Shown here piece by piece: positions 24,726-32,400 of a DNA stretch of 51,067 nucleotides. How positions within the stretch are numbered: position 1 is the stretch's first letter; each line of letters starts with the position of its first letter. Origin of the DNA: Planctomycetota bacterium (GTDB taxonomy: Bacteria > Planctomycetota > Phycisphaerae > WQYP01); assembly GCA_021790385.1 (NCBI GenBank), contig JAJYDW010000025.1:1-51067 (forward strand). The letters are read 5' to 3'. The notes under the pieces are model-generated. The model was not told the DNA's origin. It saw nothing but the letters and a program-made list of their open reading frames with translations, and made no database searches. The position numbers were made by a program, and so were the translations under genes.

Positions 24726-25937
24726 TTACAGTGCCCGGCGATTGCGGACGGCTACATTCAAAATCAACCCGGTGGCCAGCATATAGGCGGCAATAGCACT
24801 GCCTCCGTAGGATAAAAATGGCAGCGTAATGCCGACCACGGGAATAATTCCGGTGGTCATGGCAATGTTAATCATGGTTTGCATCATCAACATCGAACCC
24901 AGCCCTACCACCATAATGCGGCCAAAAGAATCGGCAGTGGAACCGGCAATTTCCAGACAGGCTCCAAAGAATACCGCGTAAAGAATCAGAATTCCCAGCG
25001 AACCCAGGAACCCCCATTGCGTGGCGATAACCGCAAAAATAAAATCGTTGGCAGATTCCGGCAGCAATCCATTGCGAATCTGGGCAGCGCCGCGCAATCC
25101 CTGGCCGGCAAGTCCGCCGCTGCCTTCGGCAATTTCGCTTTGTCGCTGCTGATAAAGGTTGCCATGCAGTTCACCGGAGGTTGGCTTGCTTTCCACAAAC
25201 ATCGAGATAATGCGTTGCTTCTGATACGGTTTAAGAAGTGGATAACAACCGGGGGCGATGGATAAGGCAATCAGCACGATGGCCACCAGGTGACGCAGCC
25301 TGGCTCCGGCCGCCACCAGCATGGCGTACAAAGCCAGGGGAAAAAGCAGGGCCGTACCCAGGTCGGATTCGATAAGAATCAGCCCCATGGGCAGCAACAT
25401 CAGCAGAAACGGAATCACCAGGCGGGAAAGGCCCTGAATATCCTTATGCAGTCGCAGGTACCATGCCACAGACATGACAAAAGCGATTTTGGCCAGTTCA
25501 CTGGGCTGAAAGTTTATACCGCCGGGCAAAATGAACCAGCGATGGCTGCCGTTGACCGCCGGGGCTTTAAGCACTGCCACGAGCAACAGCAGGGTGAAAG
25601 CCAGAAATATATAGGCATAGCGGCCGATATGCCGATAGGCCGGGACAACGGCCGCTAACAAAACAATTAAACCGATGCCGATATGAATTTCCTGCACCCT
25701 GGCCAAATCCGGCGAAGTAACCCGCACGGCGGCGAGGCTGATGGCGCATAACAGCAGGATGCTGCCCAGAAGAACCCAGGCGATACGGGTGCTTAGCAAA
25801 CGCTGGAGCAGCCGATTCCAGAGTCGCAAAATGATGGAGGAGCCGTCATCCGTGCGACGGTGAATAACGCGAGCCGGACGCAAGGCGTCAGGATTGAGCG
25901 GCGTGGAGGAAGAATCGGTTTTGGGAGTATCCGTCAC
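24726..25937 (-). CDS. rodA: Rod shape-determining protein RodA (SEDS glycosyltransferase)
   Basis: The 403-residue membrane protein has about ten hydrophobic segments after a 50-residue cytoplasmic N-terminus. SEDS landmarks are GSHRWFILPGGINFQPSELAK, LLIESDLGTAL (LILIESDLGTALLFPLALYA), the loop with GLRGAAQIRNGLLPESANDFIF and the C-terminal GITLPFLSYGGSAIAAYM. RodA polymerises lipid II into glycan strands with its class B penicillin-binding protein. The GTG start at 25937 overlaps the mrdA stop in a GTGA, so the two are translationally coupled. The long acidic/polar N-terminal extension (MTDTPKTDSSSTPL) is not typical of short RodA proteins. Confidence 0.92.
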   Translation of the reverse strand: MTDTPKTDSSSTPLNPDALRPARVIHRRTDDGSSIILRLWNRLLQRLLSTRIAWVLLGSILLLCAISLAAVRVTSPDLARVQEIHIGIGLIVLLAAVVPAYRHIGRYAYIFLAFTLLLLVAVLKAPAVNGSHRWFILPGGINFQPSELAKIAFVMSVAWYLRLHKDIQGLSRLVIPFLLMLLPMGLILIESDLGTALLFPLALYAMLVAAGARLRHLVAIVLIALSIAPGCYPLLKPYQKQRIISMFVESKPTSGELHGNLYQQRQSEIAEGSGGLAGQGLRGAAQIRNGLLPESANDFIFAVIATQWGFLGSLGILILYAVFFGACLEIAGSTADSFGRIMVVGLGSMLMMQTMINIAMTTGIIPVVGITLPFLSYGGSAIAAYMLATGLILNVAVRNRRAL

Positions 25938-28105
25938 GGTGTCGCCGCCTGCGGCAAATAGCCACGTTGTTGCATCAGTTGAATGCAGGTTTTGACAATC
26001 GGACCGGCCCGACGGCCGCCGTCACCGCCCATTTCAACGATGGCCGCCAGCACGTACTTGGGTTTATCGGCCGGAGTGTATCCTACAAACCAGGCGTCGT
26101 CTCCCTTTTTGATGGTCACTTTGCCGTTAATGTCAATGCGTTCCGCAGTCTGGGCGGTACCGGTTTTGCCCGCCACCGGCAGCCCCATACGCAACACCGG
26201 GGCTGTTCCGTTGGGGCCATGCACCACCAGGAACATACCCTGGCGGACAAAACTTAAATCGGGCGTGTTCAGGTGAAAAATGCGGGGCGGCGGGCGGTGC
26301 AATTGCTCAATAATCTGCGGCTGCATCCACACGCCGCCACGTAGCATGTCAGTATACGCATTGGCCATCTGCAGCGGGGTTACCGCCATCGGCCCCTGCC
26401 CGATGCCCATCATAATTGCCCAATCCTTTATGCGAAATTGGCTGCGATCCGGCTGCTCGGGAGGCAAATAGCCTGCGGTTTCCTCATGCAGGCCAAGGCC
26501 CGTGGCCGCACCCAGTCCAAAAGTGCGGTACCCTGCGACGAGCCGTTGCAGCCCCAGTTTCATGCCCACCCGGTAGAAATAAGTATCGCAGGATTGCTCC
26601 AGGGCCTGCACCATATTGAGCGGACCAGGGGCCATCGGATACGTCCAGTTCCGGAAAATATTCGGATGGCCGGGCAGCAAATACGCTCCGCAATTCATGA
26701 TGGTATCGGGTTTAATGACACCTACCGTCGATGCATAAGAGGCCTCCAGTGGCTTAACGATGCTGCCCGGAGGATACGCGCTGCTGATAGCCCGGTTTAT
26801 CAGCGGAAGCTGCGCATCAGCAATCAACTTCGAAAATTCCTGGTGATAGCGATTCAGGTTGTACGTGGGCAGCGACAGCATCACCAGTACTCGATTGGTA
26901 CGCACCGACAGCACCACCACCGCCGCACGGTGCATGACGCCATGGAAGTACAGCAGATGGGTTTGCGGATTGAGCATCAATTTTTGCAGGTGCTGCTGAA
27001 GTTTAATATCCAGTGTCAACCGCACCGTCTGGCCGGGAAGGGGGGGGCGATAATCCTGCGGTACTTGCTGGCCATTGAGCCGCACCAGTTCGACGCCGCG
27101 GGTGGCTCTTAGCAGATTCTCGGCGGCGTATTCCACGCCAAATGCCCCCATCTGGTCTCCGGGCAGATAGCCCTTGAGCTTGCCGCGGGTGTCGCGCAGC
27201 GATCCGGGAACAAGGCGCGGGAGCACAAACGGATTTTTTCGTAATGCCGACGCTGTTACCTGGCGCATCGCTCCAATCACTTGGGCCGCTACGCTGTTAA
27301 ACGGGTAGACCCGGTGCTGGCTGGGAACAACAACCAGGCCGGGATAGCGGCGGGCATGCTTTTGAAAATAAAATGCGACCTGATCCGGAATATTTGGCAC
27401 CACCGTATGGGCTTCATGGGCTTCCAGCAAATTCAGTCCCTGGGTCAACGCCAGATCCACATCTTGTTGCCGATCCGCAGGGGAAACGTCGGCCCGCACA
27501 TTTTTGTCATGGCCGTAACGCAGCGTCCAGATATCCTGGCGTAAAAAGGCCATGCGCTTGCGGATGGTATCAAAGGTTTCCAGCACCTTGGTCAGAGGCA
27601 AATGACAATGGCGGGCAATGGCGGCGGGCAGATACAGCAACTGGGCGGCGATTTTTTTTCGTGTGTCCGGCAGCCGGGCGATAATCTCAGATCGCTTTAG
27701 ATGGTCCGCGCGAAGTTCCTCAATCGCCTGACGCGTAATCCACAGGTAATCACGATTCATCGCTTGATAGTCAACGGCAAGGTTGTTGCAGGGCTGCTCA
27801 ACAGCCAGATAGCGGCCCTTGCGATCCACAATGGCCCCGCGAATTGACGGAATCACCAGATGCCGGTAGCTGAAACTGCGGGCGCGATCTTTCCATATTC
27901 GAGCCTGAACCACCTGGAGCTGATACAGGCGTACAACCAGAATCAAAGCAACCACCAAGGCTAACACAAATATCAAAATAAGGCGGCGTTTTAACATTTC
28001 GGCGAGTACCTGTAAGAAACCACACACGCCATTGGATGCTCCAGCCCACCTTGCAGGATCATACCAAGTCCCGGCCGGGAGTTCATCGGTTCCGGCTGCG
28101 GCCAT
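25934..28105 (-). CDS. mrdA: Penicillin-binding protein 2 (peptidoglycan transpeptidase)
   Basis: The roughly 723-residue protein has a single N-terminal membrane helix (LKRRLILIFVLALVVALILV), a dimerisation domain with SIRGAIVDRKGRYLAVEQP, and a transpeptidase domain with the SxxK serine in PPGSIVKPLE near residue 446, the SxD motif in LEQSCDTYFYRVG (SxD rather than SxN is usual for PBP2) and KTG in VAGKTGTAQT. It cross-links new wall with RodA. The start is uncertain: ATG 28105 is used; the frame reaches a TTG at 28123, and ATG 27997 just before the membrane helix is also possible. None has a strong ribosome site. The gene overlaps the mreD end. Confidence 0.9.
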   Translation of the reverse strand: MAAAGTDELPAGTWYDPARWAGASNGVCGFLQVLAEMLKRRLILIFVLALVVALILVVRLYQLQVVQARIWKDRARSFSYRHLVIPSIRGAIVDRKGRYLAVEQPCNNLAVDYQAMNRDYLWITRQAIEELRADHLKRSEIIARLPDTRKKIAAQLLYLPAAIARHCHLPLTKVLETFDTIRKRMAFLRQDIWTLRYGHDKNVRADVSPADRQQDVDLALTQGLNLLEAHEAHTVVPNIPDQVAFYFQKHARRYPGLVVVPSQHRVYPFNSVAAQVIGAMRQVTASALRKNPFVLPRLVPGSLRDTRGKLKGYLPGDQMGAFGVEYAAENLLRATRGVELVRLNGQQVPQDYRPPLPGQTVRLTLDIKLQQHLQKLMLNPQTHLLYFHGVMHRAAVVVLSVRTNRVLVMLSLPTYNLNRYHQEFSKLIADAQLPLINRAISSAYPPGSIVKPLEASYASTVGVIKPDTIMNCGAYLLPGHPNIFRNWTYPMAPGPLNMVQALEQSCDTYFYRVGMKLGLQRLVAGYRTFGLGAATGLGLHEETAGYLPPEQPDRSQFRIKDWAIMMGIGQGPMAVTPLQMANAYTDMLRGGVWMQPQIIEQLHRPPPRIFHLNTPDLSFVRQGMFLVVHGPNGTAPVLRMGLPVAGKTGTAQTAERIDINGKVTIKKGDDAWFVGYTPADKPKYVLAAIVEMGGDGGRRAGPIVKTCIQLMQQRGYLPQAATP

Positions 28106-28628
28106 GATGCGATGGCCCGTCAAAACCCAGCAGGGGACCGATCATAAACAACCCGCGGAAAACCCATGGTGCCAGAAGCGCCGTATAAATCGCGCTGGAA
28201 AAGGTTATGGCGAAGGTAGCGGCATATCCGGAAAGCGAGGTGGCCGGTTGATCCGCACTCCATAATCCCATCCGAATCAGAACGTTTCGTCCCAGGAGCA
28301 CAAACACCACCGCCAGAAAAACCAACACGGATTGACTAATGGGATTCTGCCGGAAAATATTCATCCGAATGCGGGTGATTCCATAACCCGCCAGTGAAAG
28401 TAAAATGGTATTGACACCGAACAGCCCGATACCGGTTAGATCATACATCAACCCGCAGCAGCAGCAGGCCATCAGAGCATAATCCTCAGCCGGGTAAAGC
28501 GCATAAAAAACCGCCAGCATGGGAATAAATTCAATGTGAAAATAGCCTGCCTCACTCCATTGTCCGATGTGGGCGACCTGCAAGGCCGTCGCCAGGTACA
28601 ACAGGATGCCAAAAGTGATCCATCGCAT
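28083..28628 (-). CDS. mreD: Rod shape-determining protein MreD
   Basis: The 181-residue protein is very hydrophobic with five to six membrane helices: WITFGILLYLATALQVAH, FIPMLAVFYALYPAEDYALMACCCCGLMYDLTGIG-type segments, then VNTILLSLAGYGITRIR, VLVFLAVVFVLLG and AATFAITFSSAIYTALLAPW. The position immediately upstream of, and overlapping, mrdA and rodA is the classic mreD context. The LMYDL-TGIGLFGVNT pattern resembles MreD (YDLLFG-x-LG). MreB and MreC are not in the window, so the mre locus is split. The start at 28628 (MRWITFG) is preferred over TTG 28670; neither has a good ribosome site. Confidence 0.8.
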   Translation of the reverse strand: MRWITFGILLYLATALQVAHIGQWSEAGYFHIEFIPMLAVFYALYPAEDYALMACCCCGLMYDLTGIGLFGVNTILLSLAGYGITRIRMNIFRQNPISQSVLVFLAVVFVLLGRNVLIRMGLWSADQPATSLSGYAATFAITFSSAIYTALLAPWVFRGLFMIGPLLGFDGPSHHGRSRNR

Positions 28629-28708
28629 ATACAGACAGTATCGCCTGTGAAGGCCTTTATGGAAAGTCAAAACCAGACTGCAGGCCGGCTGTCCGGATAA
28701 TAACGGGC

Positions 28709-29173
28709 TTAATGGAGCCGTGCGACCAGTTCCAATTCCACCGTGGCCCCCAGCGGCAGGGCATTGACACCCACCGCCGCACGGGCATGGCGGCCCGCCT
28801 GGCCGAAAATTTCCAGCAGCAGGTTGCTGGCCCCATTAGCCACGATGGATTGCTGCGTAAAGTCCTCGGCACATTGCACAAATACCCCCAGTCGCACAAT
28901 GCGGTCCACCTTGGACCATTCGCCGGCACAGGCGCTGTGCAGCACCGCCAGAGCATTGAGCAAAGCCAGTTTGACGGCATCCTGGCCTTGTTCCACCGAT
29001 ACCACAGTCGGAATTTTCCCGCTAAAGCGCAGTTGGCCATCCTGAAAAGGCAGTTGCCCGCTGACAAACACCAGGTGATCAGCCATTACATACGGTACGT
29101 ATGCGGCCACCGGATTGGGCGCAGCAGGCAGGGTAATTCCCAAACGTTTCAGATTGGCTTCAATTGCAGACAT
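28709..29173 (-). CDS. RidA family protein (YjgF-like)
   Basis: The 154-residue protein matches the RidA family, which hydrolyses reactive enamine/imine intermediates or has related binding roles. Visible features are LVFVSGQLPFQDGQL (the family's SGQ turn), VKLALLNALAVL, VDRIVRLGVFVQCAEDF and a C-terminal RAAVGVNALPLGATVELELVA, in which the usual Arg (RAAVG) and Pro-x-x-A/x-E are kept. AGGAG lies seven bases before the ATG at 29173; a longer frame to 29272 is not family-like. It follows the membrane protein gene by 67 bases and precedes mreD by 80, on the same strand. Confidence 0.88.
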   Translation of the reverse strand: MSAIEANLKRLGITLPAAPNPVAAYVPYVMADHLVFVSGQLPFQDGQLRFSGKIPTVVSVEQGQDAVKLALLNALAVLHSACAGEWSKVDRIVRLGVFVQCAEDFTQQSIVANGASNLLLEIFGQAGRHARAAVGVNALPLGATVELELVARLH

Positions 29174-29240
29174 TTTTGAACTCCTGAAAAACCATAGAAA
29201 GCAGGCGTGAGCCTCCGGATACCCATTCTCCCGGAGAGGC

Positions 29241-30239
29241 TTAAATACATCCCTGCCGTAATAGTGCAACATCCACCGGGGAGCTTTGCCCCTCTCCTTC
29301 CACCAACCTCCCCAGCACCAGCAGACTGAATTGCCACATCACCCAGACCTCCACCCCAAAGCCGGCAAAACCGATCAGGCCCGGCACGGGCATTTGAAAA
29401 TAGCGGATGTACTGCCAGTTTCCCAGAAAAGGCAGATGATACGTCCATTTGGCAATCGCCCAGTAATTCCAGAATTCCCACAGCAACCCGCACCATAGAC
29501 CGCCAAGCATCAGCGAAAATGTACGGCCCCAGCGCCCCTGCCGCCAGTCCCCGATAATGCTGGGCCGTCCACACCAGAAGTTGATCGGATCCAGCAGAAA
29601 AATAGCGCTGACCCAGATGGCCAGATTGGCGATAGCGCTATGAAAAACAAACGGCCATAAAAAAAGAGCGGCCCCCAACATGAACGTGGCAATCTGCACC
29701 GGCCGTCCAATGCGGACGCCCCGGCTTTTTACGCTTGTCAGGCCGATACGCATGAAAACCTCCGCGGTTAAAAACATGCCCGGCGCAATCGCGGCAAAGG
29801 CCAGCAAGTAGCCAATTCCACGGTCCCACGGATTGGCAGGCATGCCCTGATAGTTCCACGCATGCAGACCCGTTGCCGGATCGCGCATAAAATAAAAGTT
29901 CAGCCAGTCAAAGTAACACCACGCCGGAACGGACCACAGCCAGCATACCCAAAAGCGGTTTGGAAACCGCCGCAGCCAGGAAGCGCCGTCCAACCATGCC
30001 AGCAGCCCCAGCAGCACCATCAGGTAGGCGCTCCACGCCACCGGGGTCATGTAGGTGCGCACCTGCATGCCAATCCATGCGGCTGGACCGGCTGGTAGCA
30101 CTCTGGCAACGGACGCAAACAAAATGACCTCCGATAGTCCGATCAGCATCAGGCCAATGAAGAGCAAACCGGGGCCGGAGCGGCCTGTGGGATGGCGCTT
30201 AGACCGGCCAGCGTGCTGGATAGACGATGAATCCATCAT
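29241..30239 (-). CDS. Uncharacterised multi-pass membrane protein
   Basis: The 332-residue product has about eight to nine hydrophobic segments rich in Trp and Phe. I do not recognise a named family. Distinct stretches are WCYFDWLNFYFMRDPATGLHAWNYQG near the middle (CYFDWLNFYFMRDP) and GLLWEFWNYWAIAKWTYHLPF in the second half, where WxFWNYWAxAKWxY looks like a conserved motif. There is no signal peptide other than the first helix. The mRNA is probably leaderless, because a perfect TATAAT sits 6 bases before the ATG at 30239. It follows DUF190/crcB on the same strand but has its own promoter. Confidence 0.65.
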   Translation of the reverse strand: MMDSSSIQHAGRSKRHPTGRSGPGLLFIGLMLIGLSEVILFASVARVLPAGPAAWIGMQVRTYMTPVAWSAYLMVLLGLLAWLDGASWLRRFPNRFWVCWLWSVPAWCYFDWLNFYFMRDPATGLHAWNYQGMPANPWDRGIGYLLAFAAIAPGMFLTAEVFMRIGLTSVKSRGVRIGRPVQIATFMLGAALFLWPFVFHSAIANLAIWVSAIFLLDPINFWCGRPSIIGDWRQGRWGRTFSLMLGGLWCGLLWEFWNYWAIAKWTYHLPFLGNWQYIRYFQMPVPGLIGFAGFGVEVWVMWQFSLLVLGRLVEGEGQSSPVDVALLRQGCI

Positions 30240-30245
30240 ATGAGG

Positions 30246-30251
30246 ATTATA
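30246..30251 (-). promoter_or_regulatory. -10 element of a probable leaderless promoter
   Basis: On the minus strand TATAAT is followed by six bases (CCTCAT) and then the ATG at 30239. A start of transcription at the usual 6-8 bases past the -10 box would put the A of ATG at or near +1. No convincing -35 box is seen 17 bases upstream. Confidence 0.45.
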
Positions 30252-30336
30252 CGCGCCGGATCGTGATTCCGGCAGTTGGGTATCGCGTAACCGCGGTATG
30301 GGCTAAACATCCCGGCCGCATCTGTTCCACCGAATG

Positions 30337-31101
30337 CTATGTCGCTTGTTTTCTTCCCGCATCTGCCGGATCGTGGAGGTATTTGTAAATATGGACGCCC
30401 TCCATGGTAATCATGCCTTCCTGCACCAGGCTGTCGAGTGTGGGCAGAAAGTTTTTGATTTTTTCCCGGGAATCAACTATTTCAATGACAATTGGCAAAT
30501 CCGTGGACAGCACAAGCACCTTGTTGGTGTGCAGCACGCTGTTGGCTCCAAAGCCCATGGCCCCCTTGAGTACCGTTCCGCCAGCCAGACCCGCAGCCCG
30601 GGCCTTTTTAATAATCACTTCAAAGAGCGGCTGGTTTTCCCATTGATCCGAGTCGCCGATGAATATACGTAGTAAAACGCCATCATGATCAAGTCGCATG
30701 AGTCCATCTCCTCTTAAATCAGGCAGTGTGCTTAACGGTTCAACTGGCTCAGGCAAGTGGCTTTCCTGCGATCCACCTCTTTTGCGATACATCATCACGG
30801 AAGCCCGCTCCAATGTAACCAGGCCGGTTTTCATCTGCTGCGGCAGCACTTGCCGGGCAAAATCCGCAATTTTTTCCGCCTCATCAACCAGCTCCACAAT
30901 CACCGGCGAAGCACTGGTCAGACGATAGTCCGATGGCATCAGCATGCCACGGGAACTAAAGCCCACGATGCCGCGCAACACCGTTGCGCCGGCCAGCTTT
31001 TGCCGGCCGGCGGTCTGAACCAGGCGCTCGTACACAGGGCTGAAATGATAAAGATCGGAACTGCGAAGATAAACCCGCAGTAAAATCTTTTCGCCTATCA
31101 T
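30337..31101 (-). CDS. Tandem DUF190 protein
   Basis: The roughly 254-residue protein contains two DUF190 (PII-like fold) domains. The first covers about 1-105 with ILLRVYLRSSDLYHFSPVYE, GATVLRGIVGFSSRG, SPVIVELVDEAEKI; the second about 140-245 with LLRIFIGDSDQWENQPLFEV, GGTVLKGAMGFGAN, LPIVIEIVDSREKI. The two share the xGxxVLxGxxGFG and PIVIEIVD patterns. DUF190 genes are frequent neighbours of crcB. It lies 85 bases after crcB, so it is probably expressed from the same fluoride riboswitch. The start at 31101 (MIGEKILL) is better spaced from AAAAGG than ATG 31107. The molecular role of DUF190 is not well established. Confidence 0.82.
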   Translation of the reverse strand: MIGEKILLRVYLRSSDLYHFSPVYERLVQTAGRQKLAGATVLRGIVGFSSRGMLMPSDYRLTSASPVIVELVDEAEKIADFARQVLPQQMKTGLVTLERASVMMYRKRGGSQESHLPEPVEPLSTLPDLRGDGLMRLDHDGVLLRIFIGDSDQWENQPLFEVIIKKARAAGLAGGTVLKGAMGFGANSVLHTNKVLVLSTDLPIVIEIVDSREKIKNFLPTLDSLVQEGMITMEGVHIYKYLHDPADAGRKQAT

Positions 31102-31185
31102 TGCCATTTTCCTTTTACGGACGGTCCAAAATCAATGTCTGCTCCAACCTTTGCGCTTGGGTGTGGCCGGCGCTCTCTCCCGGCT

Positions 31186-31638
31186 TTAACCGTTCATACG
31201 GTGTCCCAAAATCACGCCCAGCCTGACCGCCAGCAGGCCAAGTATGACACTCCCGAGAATATAGAACATGGCCCGCCAACCCGCACCATCTTCCAACATG
31301 CGGTTGGATTCCAACATATAGGTTGAAAAAGTGGTGTATGCTCCCACAAAGCCCACAGCCACCGCCAACCGCATATCTTCCGGCATGGGAAAGCGGTTCC
31401 CGGCCACGGTGGCAAACCAGCCCAAAAAAAGACTGCCGCTAAGATTGATGAGCATCGTGCCAACGGGAAAGGGTGAACTCGAAAACAACTGCCCCACAAA
31501 AAAACGGGCCATCGTACCGATGAAACCACCGCAGCCGATCGCCAGATATTCCCAAAACCTCTTTTCCAAAGCACTGCTCCAAAGACCGCCATAGACAAAA
31601 CAACCCCGGCTGATTCTTAATCCGCCAGGGTCGGTCAT
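31186..31638 (-). CDS. crcB: Fluoride efflux channel CrcB/Fluc
   Basis: The product carries all Fluc landmarks: LAIGCGGFIGTMARFFVGQL (GGxxGxxxRF), GTMLINLSGSLFLGWF (GTxxxNxxGSxxLG) and VGFVGAYTTFSTYMLE (GFxGxxTTFSTxxxE), with four membrane helices. It exports fluoride as a dual-topology dimer. The first ATG is at 31638, 23 bases past the riboswitch; the first 23 residues before LEKRFWEYL are not family-like, and a TTG at 31569 with GGAG seven bases upstream is a plausible true start. The gene is the first of the fluoride unit with DUF190 downstream. Confidence 0.92.
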   Translation of the reverse strand: MTDPGGLRISRGCFVYGGLWSSALEKRFWEYLAIGCGGFIGTMARFFVGQLFSSSPFPVGTMLINLSGSLFLGWFATVAGNRFPMPEDMRLAVAVGFVGAYTTFSTYMLESNRMLEDGAGWRAMFYILGSVILGLLAVRLGVILGHRMNG

Positions 31639-31660
31639 TCATAAACCCCCGACGTCCCAG

Positions 31661-31731
31661 CCGCCAGGAGTCATCAGTCCCCGTGCCCGTAAGGCCCGAC
31701 AGGGACAGTTCAGGTGAACTCCATCACCTAC
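31661..31731 (-). ncRNA. Fluoride riboswitch (crcB motif) upstream of crcB
   Basis: Read on the minus strand, the segment shows the conserved crcB-motif elements: GGTGATGGAGTTCACC at the 5' end and CTGATGACTCCT near the 3' end. GGTGA and TCACC can pair, and CTGTCCC and GGGGACTG can pair around a loop with GGGCC...CGGGC. These match the known fluoride aptamer, including the invariant GATGACTCCT tail. It is just upstream of crcB and downstream of the promoter at 31748-31777. Fluoride would turn on crcB (and DUF190). Confidence 0.88.
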
Positions 31732-31747
31732 CACTGAATACCAGAAA

Positions 31748-31777
31748 ATTGTACGTCAATCCCGGAAGGTGTGTCAA
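31748..31777 (-). promoter_or_regulatory. Promoter of the fluoride riboswitch-crcB-DUF190 unit
   Basis: On the minus strand, TTGACA (31777-31772) and TACAAT (31753-31748) are 18 bases apart. This is a near-consensus sigma-70 promoter. Its start site at about 31741 places the riboswitch about ten bases into the transcript. Confidence 0.7.
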
Positions 31778-32400
31778 ACCAGTTGGTGGAATATTGGCGG
31801 GAAACTGCGGCCAGCAATCGTGGCACAAGGACCACAGCCTCCATCTCCATGGGTGATTTATCGAGCATTCACTTGAGCGATGTTGCCTGTACCGCACCAG
31901 CCTGATTTGGCAATGGCGATCGATGTCGGTTGGCGGCGTGAGCCGCACCTAAGCCGACGCACCGCAGCAGGCTCAACAGACATGCGATGACGCCGCGCGG
32001 AAATGGTGGCTGGGCGGCAAGTCGTGGCTGAAGTTGCAACGTCAGCCCCCGGCACCATGCGTAAGGCAAATGCCGAATCGGTAAGCGTGATTCGCAAAGA
32101 GGCTGACATGAACCGTGACTCCGGCCTTGTCCAACAAAATCTGTACACCGATCCCTGGCCTCCAAACAGAGCCTCCATGCCGGGATAGTGCATTTGTCGG
32201 CCAAAAAAGGCTTTGCAAATCAGACAATTTCTGCACGTCCGATTAAATCGAGATTGTTACGCTATTGGCCCGGGGTCAACATTCGTAACCGGACGGACTG
32301 CGGGCGGCCATTCCGTCATTGGCTTGAGCTAACTGGTGTGGCTGCACCTCGGGTATAATGGATATTAAGTCAGAGGAGAGTTTTAGACGGGTGTACAACG
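31778..32400. other. Non-coding region between crcB promoter and DUF4175-like gene
   Basis: This roughly 620-base region has several overlapping short frames on both strands (for example 31858-32204 on the minus strand), but none looks like a known protein and each pair overlaps others in different frames. GC content and base pattern resemble degraded coding sequence, perhaps the remains of a lost gene. I see no RNA structure beyond a -10 element near its right end. Confidence 0.4.
32354..32359 (+). promoter_or_regulatory. -10 element candidate for the DUF4175-like gene
   Basis: A perfect TATAAT lies 41 bases before the ATG at 32401, giving a leader of about 35 bases. No clear -35 box is at the expected distance; TTGAGC at 32324 is 24 bases away. 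GAGGAGAG at 32373 is too far to be the ribosome site. Confidence 0.35.

Noticed and set aside
31858..32236. Overlapping minus-strand frames of 64-111 codons between crcB and the DUF4175-like gene
   Set aside because: They overlap each other in different frames and none has family features or a good ribosome site; left as possible degraded sequence.
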